NCBI GenBank assembly: GCA_034401795.1
Contig: CM067367.1
Span: forward strand, 51,906,384 to 51,970,383
DNA length: 64,000 bases
Direction of reading: 5' to 3'
Source of the DNA: Chaetoderma sp. LZ-2023a
Taxonomy: Eukaryota > Mollusca > Caudofoveata > Chaetodermatida > Chaetodermatidae
Both the position numbers and the translations under genes were made by a program. This document shows positions 1-10,560 of this stretch, in pieces (positions within the stretch are counted from its first letter, which is position 1; every line of letters starts with the position of its first letter). The notes under the pieces are model-generated. The model did not search any database and was not told the origin of the DNA. It was given only the letters and a program-made list of their open reading frames with translations.

Positions 1-245
1 GAGACTGCCTGTAAGCTGTTACTGTCTTAGCAACAGGTACCAGACACATTAGTAACAAAATATTAAAAATAATCTTGTATCTTGAGTGTTCAGTTGGAAT
101 GGTAACCAAGACTTGGTGGTGATGGATTCATTGGATTGTATCATGGGTTAAAAAAGTTAACCCTTTCGCCAATGAATTCCCCATATCTCATTTTCATCGA
201 TACCATACAGGAAAACTGTTGAATATTTTGAAATTAATTTGACGT
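1..245. repeat. Left arm of a ~240 bp inverted repeat
   Basis: Its reverse complement recurs at about 5187-5415. The outermost 35 bases match exactly and the rest is about 90% alike by eye, with small indels. The inner edge carries the AATATTTTGAAA..AATTTGAC motif of the dispersed hairpin repeat seen elsewhere in the window. The window begins at the outer edge, so the true end and any target duplication cannot be seen. Confidence 0.85.
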
Positions 246-583
246 TGCTAACGTTATTAGTAAAACTATTTTTTTGTTGAATCTTTTGATTGACTTTTAA
301 CCGTCATTACGTACAAATTGTTTTTTAAATACTTTGCAATAACGTCAATCGTTTTAGATATGATGGTTAAAATGTGGTCATTATGTCTCTGATGGTTCCG
401 TGTGTTTATAGAATTGTATGTTGAGCGTACTTATGCTAAAAAGATTATTTGGTGCGTATGGTTTAACCATACGTTTTGAATAGCCGTGAGATCAATCTTG
501 AATCGAGATACAAACATACCATGTGTTAATAATGAAAGAACGTGTTAGTACCTCACGTCTCGTTCTAAGCACAAGATATTACA

Positions 584-700
584 ATGTCCTCGCCGAGAGT
601 TTGTAAAAAAATCGATAATAACGCCTGCACCCGCTCTCCGGCTATTGCTGTTTACCGACGCTTAAAGATACGACAATTAAGAGCGACATTACAAGCGTAG
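584..700 (+). CDS. Small basic ORF, 38 residues, unknown
   Basis: An ATG in a fair context (ACAATGT) opens a 38-residue frame closed by two consecutive TAG codons. The product is rich in Arg and Lys. It lies inside the inverted-arm region with the two coding remnants at 1136-1531 and 3573-3938. I do not recognise it. At this length it may be chance; it is listed only because of its neighbours. Confidence 0.2.
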   Translation: MSSPRVCKKIDNNACTRSPAIAVYRRLKIRQLRATLQA

Positions 701-999
701 TAGCATAATCATAGATGTCCGTTTACTACAAATATAAATATATCCTTGTGGCTATAGATCAGTGATACGTTATAACCATGTTTTTTTACTATATAATTCA
801 GTCCTGCCCTAAGCGACCACCTCGTGTTGCGCCATTACATGGATGCTAGAGACTTTCTTAACCCTTTTAACCCTCGAATTTCTTCAAGAAAATGTCCATT
901 TTCTTCATCATAGTACAAGAGACGACTATTTTTGAAAATTTATCATCGGAATCACTGGCACTGCAGGCTATCCATTTGTCTAGTCATTGCGCCGGCAAA

Positions 1000-1105
1000 C
1001 ACCGCCCACCAACCACCATCATCATCACCAACACCCACCACCACCACCACTACGACCTACACCCAACACCATGCATTAACCCCACCACCACCCACGCACC
1101 CGCCA
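1000..1105. repeat. CCA/CAC-rich low-complexity tract
   Basis: Imperfect ACC/CCA repeats. A TGG-rich tract of the opposite sense lies at about 1735-1915, so the two form an inverted pair of low-complexity arrays around the coding remnant at 1136-1531. Confidence 0.8.
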
Positions 1106-1135
1106 ACACATAGCGAATTTCTTCATATTCATACT

Positions 1136-1531
1136 TGCATCTATGAAGACATAGGCAATGAGGAACTATTTATCATATTCCAAAATATTAAGCAGGTCTT
1201 AGATGCTGAACCATCAGGTTTAGAAGATGAGGATGGTGAAGTGGACACAGACCCAAATGGTGTAGGCAATGTGTCTATTTCCGTATATGCTGATGCTTTA
1301 GTTACAAAGTGTATAGACATAATGTTCCAGTGGAGAAGATTACAGAACTCTACGCTCATTAAAATAATTCGTCAGGAAATTAAAGATTTTATCGACGAGG
1401 GGTACGCATAATATGAAGCAGTCTTCTCAGCTTTTCGAAAAAGACAGTTTCTGATCAAGAAGTACATAAGGAACCATCTAGATGCTGAGGATAATGATGA
1501 TGATTCTGACGGTGATAGATCTGATCCATAA
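1136..1531 (+). pseudogene. Decayed acidic coding remnant, unknown family
   Basis: One frame runs from about 1136 to a TAA at 1529-1531 and is broken only by a TAA at 1409-1411. Residue composition on both sides of the stop looks coding: an alternating hydrophobic/charged first part (about 90 residues), then a basic segment and an Asp-rich tail (..DAEDNDDDSD..). No ATG defines the start, because the open frame upstream runs through CCA microsatellite sequence, so the 5' part is either missing or an exon boundary lies near 1130. I do not recognise the family. It lies between the inverted arms at 1-245 and 5187-5415 with a second remnant at 3573-3938, and could be a gene of the same element. 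It could also be host exon debris. Confidence 0.4.
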
Positions 1532-1734
1532 GGAATCAGTCATCGATAAATGGATCTCCAGAACATTGACTATTTGTTTATACTACAGCAACTATACGTT
1601 TTATCATATGTAATATTTACTTCAATGTAAAAATATGGATACAAATAAAATATTGGTTCTTTATGCGCGTGTTTGATGATTGTAGCTGCCCAGCCAGGTC
1701 CCCCACATCCCTCGATATACAAATCGGAGTGCTG

Positions 1735-1915
1735 ATGCTGTTGGTGGTGGTGGTGGTGGGGTTGGTGGTTGGTGGAAATAGGTGTTGTGGTGGATGATGG
1801 TGGTGGGGTTAATACTTGGTGGTGGGTGTTGGTGCTTAGTGGGTAGTGGTGCTGATGGTTATAGAGGGATGGTGATGTGGTGATGGTGAGGGTGGTGATG
1901 ATGGTCGGTATTGGT
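1735..1915. repeat. TGG/GGT-rich low-complexity tract
   Basis: Imperfect TGG repeats, the opposite strand sense of the CCA tract at 1000-1105. The minus-strand frame across it (Pro/Thr/His-rich) is a by-product of the repeat. Confidence 0.8.
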
Positions 1916-2094
1916 AGTAGCGGCCGCAATGTCTAGACAATGGTTAGCCAACTATATTATTTTTGTTGTCAGGGGTCTCATTGACTAGGTACTCTTAATG
2001 CATTCATACTGTATGTACCCTGACATGGTAATTTTTCCTAGTTTTATTACCTTTAACTGGCTGACTGGCGAGCTGTTTCAGACATTCCAGGGAT

Positions 2095-2250
2095 CTACCT
2101 CCTAGCAAAATATTATGGAAACGATTTGAGCAAAAGTTGTTGCAGACAGTCAAATTATTTTCAAAATATTCACTAAATATCATGGAAATGATTTGATAGA
2201 GAGTTGTTGCTAACACCGCAGTCAAATTATTTTCAAATTATTCGTGCAAC
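2095..2250. repeat. Cluster of half-copies of dispersed repeat A
   Basis: Two direct copies of CAGTCAAATTATTTTCAAA plus flanking GTTGTTGC.. sequence. These correspond to one arm of the palindromic repeat found intact at 15258-15362 and 49751-49865. Confidence 0.6.
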
Positions 2251-3159
2251 GCGCATTGTCGGCCTTGTAAACAAGTATGCTAGTATACCTCATCCCTCGT
2301 GCCAGGCAGCACCGCACTAGCATACCTCATCCCTCCTCCTCACTCGTTCGACCTCAATTATGCGACCACCCCTACACTCATTCCAGGGATGTTATTTTCT
2401 GATTTTTTCAAACCTAAATCATGGCGCATTGGTAGTTTAAGCGAATAGTTCTGATACTAATTTGACATAGGAAGCTACAATTCGCACTAGCGCCTTCGTG
2501 CGCACAAACTCTTAAAAAAGTGCTGTTCAATGCGACAATTTGACATAGGAAGCCACGATTCCGCTTAGTTTCAAAATACTTTTTTACTACAACCACGAGG
2601 GACAGCATCGAACACCTAATACGTTAAACGATACAAGGGTGCTCATCATTATTCGTCAACGATGACGACGGTGGACATTGTTCCCACTATTTTTCTAACA
2701 ATTTTTAAAATTTAATAATTAAATGACTGCCACTTTAAAGAGCACTCCTTAAATACGAGATGCATGATTATTATCTATATAATATTATGATACAACATCG
2801 CTTGGCTTAGCTATATATTACCCGCATAGAGATGTAATTTGCTCTCTTTTAAAAAAATTAAATGACTGGTAGGAAGCCGCTTAGTTTCATGTTTGAGGGT
2901 TTTAGATGAAGGTTAACGCGTTTGCATACAAATTGAAGGATTAAAAGTTAATCATAGATGCTTTATGCACAATAACGAGGTGGTCAGAGAAAACATATTT
3001 CCCTGGATACTTTTTTAACGTGCACAGATTTTTATGCGCATAAACCATTTATCAAACTGATCCATCGCGTCCAGCCCGTGAACATATCCAAGATTTTCGC
3101 CTGCATGTATGTGTCATTATATGGAGGCCAGTACGCTACAGTTTTTGATAGGATGATAG

Positions 3160-3236
3160 TCATCTCACGCGATATTCCTTACATTTTTTTTTGTAGTAGA
3201 GCGATGTAGTATAAATGTAAATGTTAATGTACATTC
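3160..3236. repeat. 75 bp direct repeat, copy 1
   Basis: Runs from TCATCTCACGCGATATTCC to TTAATGTACATT. It recurs at 3492-3566 with a handful of differences, 331 bases downstream. Between the copies is a GTTGCGGATTTGCGGGC motif repeated three to four times. Confidence 0.8.
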
Positions 3237-3491
3237 GGATAAAATGTGTTGCGGATTTGCGGGCGTGTGTTGCGGATGGCAACAACTATATGCACATGCC
3301 TAAACACGCATACACCCCAAAATGCGGGCGCATGTTGCGGATTTGCGGGCTCGTGTTGCGGATTTACGGCCACAGTACATATATTCCTATAAACGGTACA
3401 AATTCAATCCATTTTCTCATTCCAGTTTAAACATCTTTAAGTGGTTGGACGTGTATCTGCAGAGTAGTTAGGTAGCCTTAGGCAGTCAGAT

Positions 3492-3566
3492 TTCATCTCA
3501 CGTGATATTCCTTATATTTTTTTTGTAGTAGAGCGATGTGGTATAAATGTAAATGTTAATGTACAT
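3492..3566. repeat. 75 bp direct repeat, copy 2
   Basis: Second copy of the unit at 3160-3236. Here it contains CACGTGA where the first copy has CACGCGA. It leads directly into the Cys/His-rich coding remnant at 3573, so it may hold that gene's 5' part or promoter. Confidence 0.8.
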
Positions 3567-3572
3567 TTCTTT

Positions 3573-3938
3573 GACGGATCAGACACTGGGTATGTGCAGT
3601 GTCGTTGGTGTTCCATCGACATCCGCGACACCATATGCCGATGGTCGAAACACGAGAGGGTTTGTAGGCGTATGATCAAGAAAACAGAACCTAAAGAGAT
3701 GGTGTACACCTGCAAGGAGTGATATTGTCTATTACCAATCAAACAGTATCCGCATGGGTGTCATGTAATCGGTGATACTCCGACTGATATACAAAAAGCA
3801 AACATGATGCAGTTTGTTACCAAACTGACAACCTGTGCAGATCTGCGAAGACTGAGACCTATCTCAAAACACGGCCCTTTTCAGGGCCCACAAATCATTC
3901 GAAAGAGAACTCTTAATCTGTTCAAAGAAATAAAATAA
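3573..3938 (+). pseudogene. Cys/His-rich coding remnant with one in-frame stop
   Basis: A 121-codon frame ends at TAA 3936-3938 and is broken once by TGA at 3720-3722. Before the stop there is a CRWC pair, a further Cys, then KHERVC. After it the pattern YCxxx..HGCH follows, then a basic tail. The spacing of Cys and His pairs suggests one or two small zinc-binding modules. An AATAAA signal begins four bases past the terminal TAA (3942-3947), which supports a real former 3' end. The frame is also open upstream through the 75 bp direct repeat, so the true start is uncertain. I do not recognise the family. With the remnant at 1136 it suggests that the inverted-arm region is an element that carried genes. 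Confidence 0.45.
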
Positions 3939-4317
3939 TGTAATAAAGTTTTTACACACAACAACCCTCTTCACACATGCATACGCAAGCACACATTCTG
4001 ATCCATCAAAAGTGGTCGATGGACGCTACTGTTCTAAATGGGCATCTGTACGCTATTGTTCGTGGTCGATTAATGCATTGCCATTGACTAGGAATGCATT
4101 TTGTCCATATTTTTGAAAATTTTATAATTAAATGACTGCCATTTTAGAGACATAAATACGATAGATAACACTATCTATATAATAGCATAGGAAAAATAAC
4201 TGTGTACGTGTCTGATTTTTTGAAAATTAAATGACTGGGGAACACATTTTGCTCATTTTTGAAATTTTAATAATTAAATGACTTCAACTTTAAAGAATCG
4301 CCTTAAATACGTAAGAT

Positions 4318-4320
<3 letters not shown>

Positions 4321-4359
<39 letters not shown>

Positions 4360-4360
4360 C
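4321..4360. repeat. (TA)n microsatellite
   Basis: About 40 bases of alternating TA inside one of the AT-rich repeat units. Confidence 0.9.
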
Positions 4361-4914
4361 GTAGATCACTATAACACGTGTAACGCAACACTCTGATTTT
4401 TTTCAAAAATTAAATGACTGGGAGTTTGTTCATTTTTTAAAAATTTGATAATTAAACGATTGACGCTTTAAAGACATAAATATGGTAGATAAAACCATCT
4501 ATATAATATTATACAACATCGATCGTCAACGATGACCAATTCCATAACAATTTTGAAAATTTAATAATTAAATGACTGCCATTTTTTAAATGACTTAAAC
4601 CAAGGAGGAGGTGAATGGTGACTAAACCACCAGCGGCTTACAATCAATTATTTTCAAAATATTCGTACAGAGATATCGCTATAGACGTTGCCTCGGCGAA
4701 TACGCTAGCATATACGTCAGCCATCCTCCTCATCCCTCGCGACACCTCTTTGAGAGACCACCTGCATTTTCTTAAAGGACCACCCAGTGAATAAAGGCAC
4801 TCATGCGCGGAGAACAATGCCTAGCAGAGGGTGGCCGAGATAGCATTCCTCTCTTCTCCTTCGACATACGTTATAAGACCACCTCTCTCTTACCTAACAT
4901 CTTCTAATAAGAAA

Positions 4915-5075
4915 TTAAAATTTACACAGTCAAATCGTTTTCAAAATATTCAGCAACCAATCAATGTATTCAGCAACCAATCAAAATATTCAGCAACCAA
5001 TTATCATAATATTCAGCAACCAATTATCAAAATATTCAGCTACCAGCAACAAATTATCAAAATATTCGTACATCA
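4915..5075. repeat. Tandem CAAAATATTCAGCAACCAATTAT array
   Basis: Five to six imperfect direct copies of a ~20-23 base unit derived from one arm of dispersed repeat A. The units abut with no unique spacers, so this is not a CRISPR array. Confidence 0.7.
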
Positions 5076-5186
5076 TGCATACCTTGTAAACAAGTATGCT
5101 AGCATCGCCCTCATAATCATCCGGCAAGATCAGCTGAGAAGTAATACTATAGCATTCCGCCTCAACTGACACAGGCAGTCAAATTA

Positions 5187-5415
5187 TTTTCAAAATATTC
5201 AACAGTTTTCCTGTATGGTATCGATGAAAATGAGATATATATTCATCGGTGAAAGGGTTAACTTTTGTAACCCATGATACAATCCTATCCATCACCACTA
5301 AGTCTTGGTTACCATTCCATCCGAACATACCATTAATACAAGATTATTTTTAATATTTTGTTGCTAATCTGTCTGGTAGCTGTTGCTAAGACAGTAACAG
5401 CTTACAGGCAGTCTC
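5187..5415. repeat. Right arm of the ~240 bp inverted repeat
   Basis: Reverse complement of 1-245. It ends in ..GCTTACAGGCAGTCTC, the exact complement of the first bases of the window. Beyond it is another A-type arm (about 5440-5475). Confidence 0.85.
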
Positions 5416-5745
5416 TAAATATTCTACAGTTTACTAATAACGTTAACGATGAAACAGTCAAATTATTTTCAAACATCAATCCCGTAATTCCTCATACATC
5501 CTCAACCTCCTACGACCTCCATTATCAGACCACCTCTTAAACACTATTATTTTACATTACTCTCTTATTATTTTTACAACGGTAGATAACCACAGAGGGG
5601 GGAGCGCCGCCACTACATTTAAACGTAAAATACACAACTTTTAAACTTTTAAGGGTTAACTAATTCAAAATAATAGAACATTCCAGAGTGAGGAAGAATC
5701 TCAAATACGTGTGCGGATGTGCATCATTGTTATCGAGAAATAAAC

Positions 5746-6130
5746 GAAATCTAGGATTTCTTTTTTCACGAGAGAGTTGATACTTACCTCCCTAATACTT
5801 TTGATATTGCTAAATATTGGCTTTCACTCAATAAACACTCAGATTTAAAACAGTTAGGTGCCCCTACTGGGCAGGGAGTCAGAGCGTAGTCTGGCGGATG
5901 CCAGCCCCACCACCGCGCATGCGCAGACTAGCACTTCCTCTGACTAGATTATTGGCTGACACACATGCAACTATTAAGAGCCTGAAGACCGAGCCTCTGT
6001 GGGGTGGAGAGGCCGGGTCCGTATCTAGGGAGGTAAGTATCAACTCTCTCGTGAAAAAAGAAATCCTAGATTTCGTTTATTTCACTTCAAGAGTATACTT
6101 ACCTCCCTAATACTTTTGATATTGCCAGAA
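5746..6130. repeat. DIRS terminal inverted/direct repeat block
   Basis: About 50 bases at 5746-5794 (CGAAATCTAGG..TTACCTCCCT) are repeated as reverse complement at about 6028-6083. The segment ACTTACCTCCCTAATACTTTTGATATTGC occurs at about 5784 and again as a direct repeat at about 6097. The ~230 bases between the inverted arms are GC-richer. This is the arrangement of a DIRS inverted terminal repeat beside an internal complementary region. Confidence 0.7.
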
Positions 6131-6663
6131 TTCGAAAGTGAATCTGGCGGGAGGGAGGCGAGGTCAAAAGACCAGCTCATCCCTATACGCTTTTCTGCGT
6201 TTAAGGCACTTAAACTTCTGAAACTGTAAGAAAAAACAGTCAGGATTTGACTAACCATCGGATAACACCACCGATGTATGAGAGATGACCGAATGTCATA
6301 TGCGCTCCCCCCCCCCCCCCTCCTTCCTGGGAGGAAGAGTCGACTGACCTCAATGTCCTATACGCTCTCTACGTACAAGTGCCATGTACTACAGGACAGA
6401 GACGAAAAAGCTCAATTTTCGTAACTCTCAACAATGAACCACACAAATACACAAACCATCACCATATTAATAACGGGTAATCGTGACAATACAATCAACA
6501 ACGGACAACACATGAACAAGACTGACCTTGTTGAAAATGGCTGCTGACATCATCTTCCCATCGGTAAAGACTGATGCAGGCCCAAAAAAGTGGGTGTTTC
6601 CATAAATTAATTGTGAAATATATAAGTAATGAGGAAAAACCTCCTCAAAAAATATAAACCGAT

Positions 6664-7690
6664 TTATTTTTTCAAAACCGACAAGGCGAGAGGATTAGAG
6701 GTGTCACGGAGATAATGGTCTGTAAAACTTGACTCACAGTGCCACTGAGCCACCGACATAATATCATCCACAGGGACCCCATTAAATAGGGCCGTGGATG
6801 TCACTACGCCGCGGACACTGTGAGCCTTGGCCACGTCAACCTGCTTCCCGGTGGCGGATTTATGGCAAAACTGAATGCATTCCACAATCCACCTGGAAAT
6901 GGTGTCCTTAGAAGCCCTCCCATGGGGTTCAATATATGACAACCATAACGCTGACTGGTCGGTGCGCCATGCCGCCGTACGTTGTTTGTACCGGCGCAGC
7001 GCCCGGACGGGACACCATGCTTTAGAATTAGGATCATATCTAGTTAAAGCAGGCAAAATAATAGGTTGACCTGGATATTTCAACGACTGATTTTTAGCCA
7101 AGAAATTAATCCTAGGTAGCAGCTTAAGGCCTTCCCCTGAAACCACAAAACGGTCATCCTCGGCTGATAAGGCATGAATTTCACTCCTACGCCTAGCCGA
7201 GGCCGCAGCAATTAAAAACACAGTCTTCAGTGTTAATAGTTTCATAGAAATGGAACTAAGTGGTTCAAAAGGCTTATCACCTAGTACTTGAAGCACTAGC
7301 GATAAACTCCAAGACGGAATCACAGGTGGATTCCTTGGTCTTAGATTGCCCATGCCTTTAATTAATACATTCAATGTATTTACTTCATCACTTCCCCTGT
7401 TAGCCAAGCAAGGAATAACAGACATTAATGCTGACTTATAACCAGCAATAGAGTTAGGCTTGAGGCTATAGGCATCATAGAGGTGACAGAGGAAATCAGC
7501 TACTACTTGAATAGATGAATCCATTGGATCAATACATCTTTTTGAGCACCATTCTGCAAATCTGTTGATTTTATAATTATATGCTCTGGAGGTTGACCCC
7601 CTCCTGGCTTTGGCCATAAACATGGCTGCTTGCTCAGAAAAGCCCTCCTTAATTCTAGATTCCTTGACAACATCCACGCAGTCAATCTGA
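6664..7690 (-). CDS. DIRS tyrosine recombinase
   Basis: This is the last ~340 codons of a long minus-strand frame, ending at 6664. It should cut and rejoin element DNA, integrating a circular intermediate. An N-terminal core-binding region lies near 7660-7400 (..NRFAEWCSKR..FLCHLYD..). The catalytic domain carries the first Arg in SARRRSEIHAL (about 7190), the HSVRG box (HxxR, about 6815), a Trp/His position in QWHCES and the Tyr nucleophile in DHYLRD (about 6710). All core residues (R, HxxR, Y) are present and this part of the frame is unbroken. The start overlaps the end of the RT/RNase H frame by roughly 190 bases, as usual in DIRS elements. The open frame that continues upstream to 9363 is partly a shadow of RT/RNase H. 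Confidence 0.85.
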
Positions 7691-9391
7691 ACATTGACGG
7701 ATTGTTGTGAAGGGCCTTGCCCTGGAAGATAATATCGTCCATCAGAGGCAGAGGAACCGGATTGCAGACCAGAAGGTCCAGCAGATCCGTATACCATGAT
7801 CGGCTTGGCCAATCCGGGGCGATCAGAAGCACTTGGCATTCCTCTTGTCTGATTTTCTGAAGAATTTTTGGAATCAGGATTGCTGGAGGGAATGCGTATG
7901 CATACATTCTCCCCCAGCTGATAGCTAACGCATCTGTTGCGAAAGCGCTTGGATCCGGAATCGGAGAGACGTACGTCGTCATCTTCGCATTCTTCTTCGT
8001 TGCGAACAAATCGATGTTGGGTTTCCCCCAATGGTCGAACAGACGATCCGCCACACATTGATTTAGTTGCCATTCCGTGGGTAAAACACTCATCCTTCGG
8101 CTCAATGAGTCTGCTAGCAGGTTTAACCTTCCCGGAATATGAACTGCTTTCAAGGTAATCTGGTGATCCAGACACCAACAAAGCAGTTTCCATGTCATCA
8201 TACAGAGACTGGGCGACTTCGTTCCGCCCTGGCGGTTTATGTAAGTCACAACTGTTGAGTTGTCTGAACGAATAAGAACAATCTTGCCCTGAACTTTCTG
8301 TAAGAAATGTTCCAGGCCCAGGACTACTGCTCTTAGCTCCAGTAGATTTATATGTTCCTGTGACTGTTCCAGATTCCAAAGCCCTGATATCGTTGATTCT
8401 TCCAGGCAAGCTCCCCAGCCCTCCATCGATGCATCTGTATACACAGTCACCTGAGGGTGGGGAGGGGTTAGCAAAACCCCCGGCAAGAGATTCTCTGTAT
8501 TCAACCACCATTGCAGGTGGTGAATCAGAGGCGCCAACACTGACACATTCGAGTCCAGCGAACCTGTACTCTGGGTCCATTGTGTCATGAGAAACAACTG
8601 GATCGGCCGCCTGCGTAAGGCGGCCTGAGGAATGACTGGTTCCAACGAAACCATCAACCCCAGCATTCTCAAGTAAACCCGTGCCAGGACATGACGACTG
8701 TCGCACACTGACTGAATCAACGAGATGAGTATTTGAACTCTCTCCTGAGTAGGATAAACATATCCTGTCTCTAGATCGAAGAACATCCCCAGGTAAACAA
8801 ACTTCTGGGATGGAGTCAGCTCTGATTTTGGGAAATTGATCATCCAGCCCAAGTCTGTGAGAATTTTCAAAACAATCTCCAGATTGGCGGACAAACTTTC
8901 CCGGGTGTGCGCTTTCAACAGCCAGTCGTCTATGTACGTGTGGGACTGCTATGCTTCTCCTGCGGAGGTATGCTGTGATCGCAAGAACCACACGGGTGAA
9001 AACCCGAGGAGCCGTGGAAATTCCGAAGGGCAACACCCTGAATTCCCACTGTCTGCCCTGGAATGCAAATCTCAGGAAGCGACAGAAACTCCCGTGGATG
9101 GGGATGTGGAAATAAGCGTCCTTCAAATCTATCGACGCCGTCCACATCCCCCTCTCCAACCCCGCCAACACCGAGCGCACCGTTTCCATCTTGAAACTGG
9201 GCGTCTCGATGAACTTGTTCAATGGCTTGAGGTTGAGAATCGGTCTCCACCCACCGGTGCGTTTTGTTACTAAGAACAGGGTTGAATAGAAGCCCGGACA
9301 CCTTTGTGCCGGCTGAATAGCTCCCTTTTGTATGAGGGAATTTATCTCTTCCTCGATACACAACCTTTGCTCTGGATCTCTCGGAATGGGA
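7503..9391 (-). pseudogene. DIRS reverse transcriptase-RNase H (frameshifted, 5' cut by gap)
   Basis: The RT lies in two frames. From the gap edge to about 8940 are the N-terminal fingers/palm motifs: GGWRPILNLKPLN, then SIDLKDAYFHIPI with the first catalytic Asp, then LPFGISTAPRVF. From about 8940 to 7503 the next frame begins at the YIDD catalytic box, continues through the thumb, and enters RNase H with TDASMEGWG, the Glu in HINLLELRA, SDNST and HIPGRLNLLADSLSR. The one-base shift just before YIDD separates the frames, so this copy probably cannot make RT. The order RT, RNase H and then an overlapping recombinase is diagnostic of DIRS. The region upstream of RT (Gag side) is missing because of the ~500 N gap. 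Confidence 0.85.
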
Positions 9392-9891
9392 NNNNNNNNN
9401 NNNNNNNNNNNNNNNNNNNNNNNNNNNNNNNNNNNNNNNNNNNNNNNNNNNNNNNNNNNNNNNNNNNNNNNNNNNNNNNNNNNNNNNNNNNNNNNNNNNN
9501 NNNNNNNNNNNNNNNNNNNNNNNNNNNNNNNNNNNNNNNNNNNNNNNNNNNNNNNNNNNNNNNNNNNNNNNNNNNNNNNNNNNNNNNNNNNNNNNNNNNN
9601 NNNNNNNNNNNNNNNNNNNNNNNNNNNNNNNNNNNNNNNNNNNNNNNNNNNNNNNNNNNNNNNNNNNNNNNNNNNNNNNNNNNNNNNNNNNNNNNNNNNN
9701 NNNNNNNNNNNNNNNNNNNNNNNNNNNNNNNNNNNNNNNNNNNNNNNNNNNNNNNNNNNNNNNNNNNNNNNNNNNNNNNNNNNNNNNNNNNNNNNNNNNN
9801 NNNNNNNNNNNNNNNNNNNNNNNNNNNNNNNNNNNNNNNNNNNNNNNNNNNNNNNNNNNNNNNNNNNNNNNNNNNNNNNNNNNNNNNNNNN
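9392..9891. other. Assembly gap (run of N)
   Basis: About 500 unresolved bases. The minus-strand RT frame enters it from the left; the right side reads unrelated sequence, so join and order here should not be trusted. Confidence 0.98.
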
Positions 9892-10089
9892 GGGTGTGCA
9901 TCATTGTTATCGAGAAAAACGTGGCGTTATAGTCGTCATTGTTCTCTAGAATGCGTGTCGTTATAGTCGCCATTGTTCTCAACATTCCATTCCGCAAGCT
10001 TTTCCTTTGATCTCCTGAAAACCCCATTGTTCTCGAAGACCCCCTGCTGGGAAGAACAATAATGCTCAGCCACACCCATTACTACTTGT

Positions 10090-10395
10090 ACATTCCATCC
10101 GGGCGCGAATGGTGTGGTACCCGGCCTTAAATTTCCTGCTATCTTCGCTAAATACATACAACATTGACAGTAACGACTTTCCGCGGCCATGAGTGTTAAA
10201 AATAATACGAGACAGTCAACCAAACCTCATATTGCGTATTGCATTTACAGGCTCATAAACAGAAATAATTAAAGCTTTTATCTGGTCTGCGTCAGACCAT
10301 TTAGTCCCTTTACATTCTAAAATAAATGTACGCTATTTCGTGATAACAATATCACACAAATTTTGGACATGGAAAATGCGCAGTAGGTTGCCCTA
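10090..10395. repeat. ~300 bp duplicated segment, copy 1
   Basis: Starts ACATTCCATCCGGG and ends near GGTTGCCCTAAAA. It matches 11067-11370 at roughly 85-90% by eye, same orientation. Within it a minus-strand frame (start MVDCLVLFLT) is shared by both copies, with mostly substitutions. I read that as repeat ancestry rather than a gene. Confidence 0.75.
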
Positions 10396-10560
10396 AAATA
10401 ACTAGGGGAACATACGCATAGTGAAGAACCATATCCCATAATGCAACGGGGGCCCATGAAGCAACCACAACCGCTATATCATAAGCCGAAACCGGAAGTA
10501 AAAAAAGGCTCGCAACCAGAAACGAAGCTTTCTCAGTCGCATGGTATATTTATTTTAGCC
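10395..10560. repeat. ~150 bp duplicated segment, related to 13145-13300
   Basis: GGGAACATACGCATA..CATATCATAAGCCGAAACC..CGAAGCTT.CTCAGTCGCATGGTATAT is repeated at 13145-13300 in the same orientation. In this copy it directly follows the 300 bp unit. Confidence 0.7.

Larger units (their letters stand above)
2680..4620. repeat. Dispersed AT-rich unit around TTTAATAATTAAATGACTG
   Basis: The same roughly 80-120 base AT-rich unit recurs at about 2690-2810, 4105-4200, 4245-4330, 4425-4515 and 4545-4600. Each has AAATTTTAATAATTAAATGACTG followed by (T)TTAAAG..AAATACG and a TCTATATAAT segment. Spacing is irregular, so these are degenerate repeats rather than a clean tandem array. Confidence 0.6.
5740..9391 (-). 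mobile_element. DIRS-type tyrosine-recombinase retrotransposon (partial)
   Basis: The RT/RNase H frame and an overlapping tyrosine recombinase frame on the minus strand define a DIRS-group element. No DDE integrase is present. The 3' side (5740-6130) holds inverted and direct repeats as expected for DIRS termini and internal complementary regions. The 5' side, where a Gag ORF should lie, is lost in an assembly gap. Beyond the gap, 9892 onward is unrelated, although TGTGCATCATTGTTATCGAG occurs both at about 5722 and at 9894. The left boundary is uncertain by tens of bases. Confidence 0.85.

Noticed and set aside
932-1135. N-terminal part of the 159-codon frame
   Set aside because: Translation of B-repeat and CCA microsatellite sequence; only the part from about 1136 looks coding.
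4915-5075. Possible CRISPR-like array
   Set aside because: Units are contiguous with no unique spacers, and the DNA is eukaryotic.
7690-8930. Middle part of the 899-codon minus frame as a real protein
   Set aside because: It is the out-of-frame shadow of RT/RNase H; only its two ends (RT fingers/palm and recombinase) are genuine.
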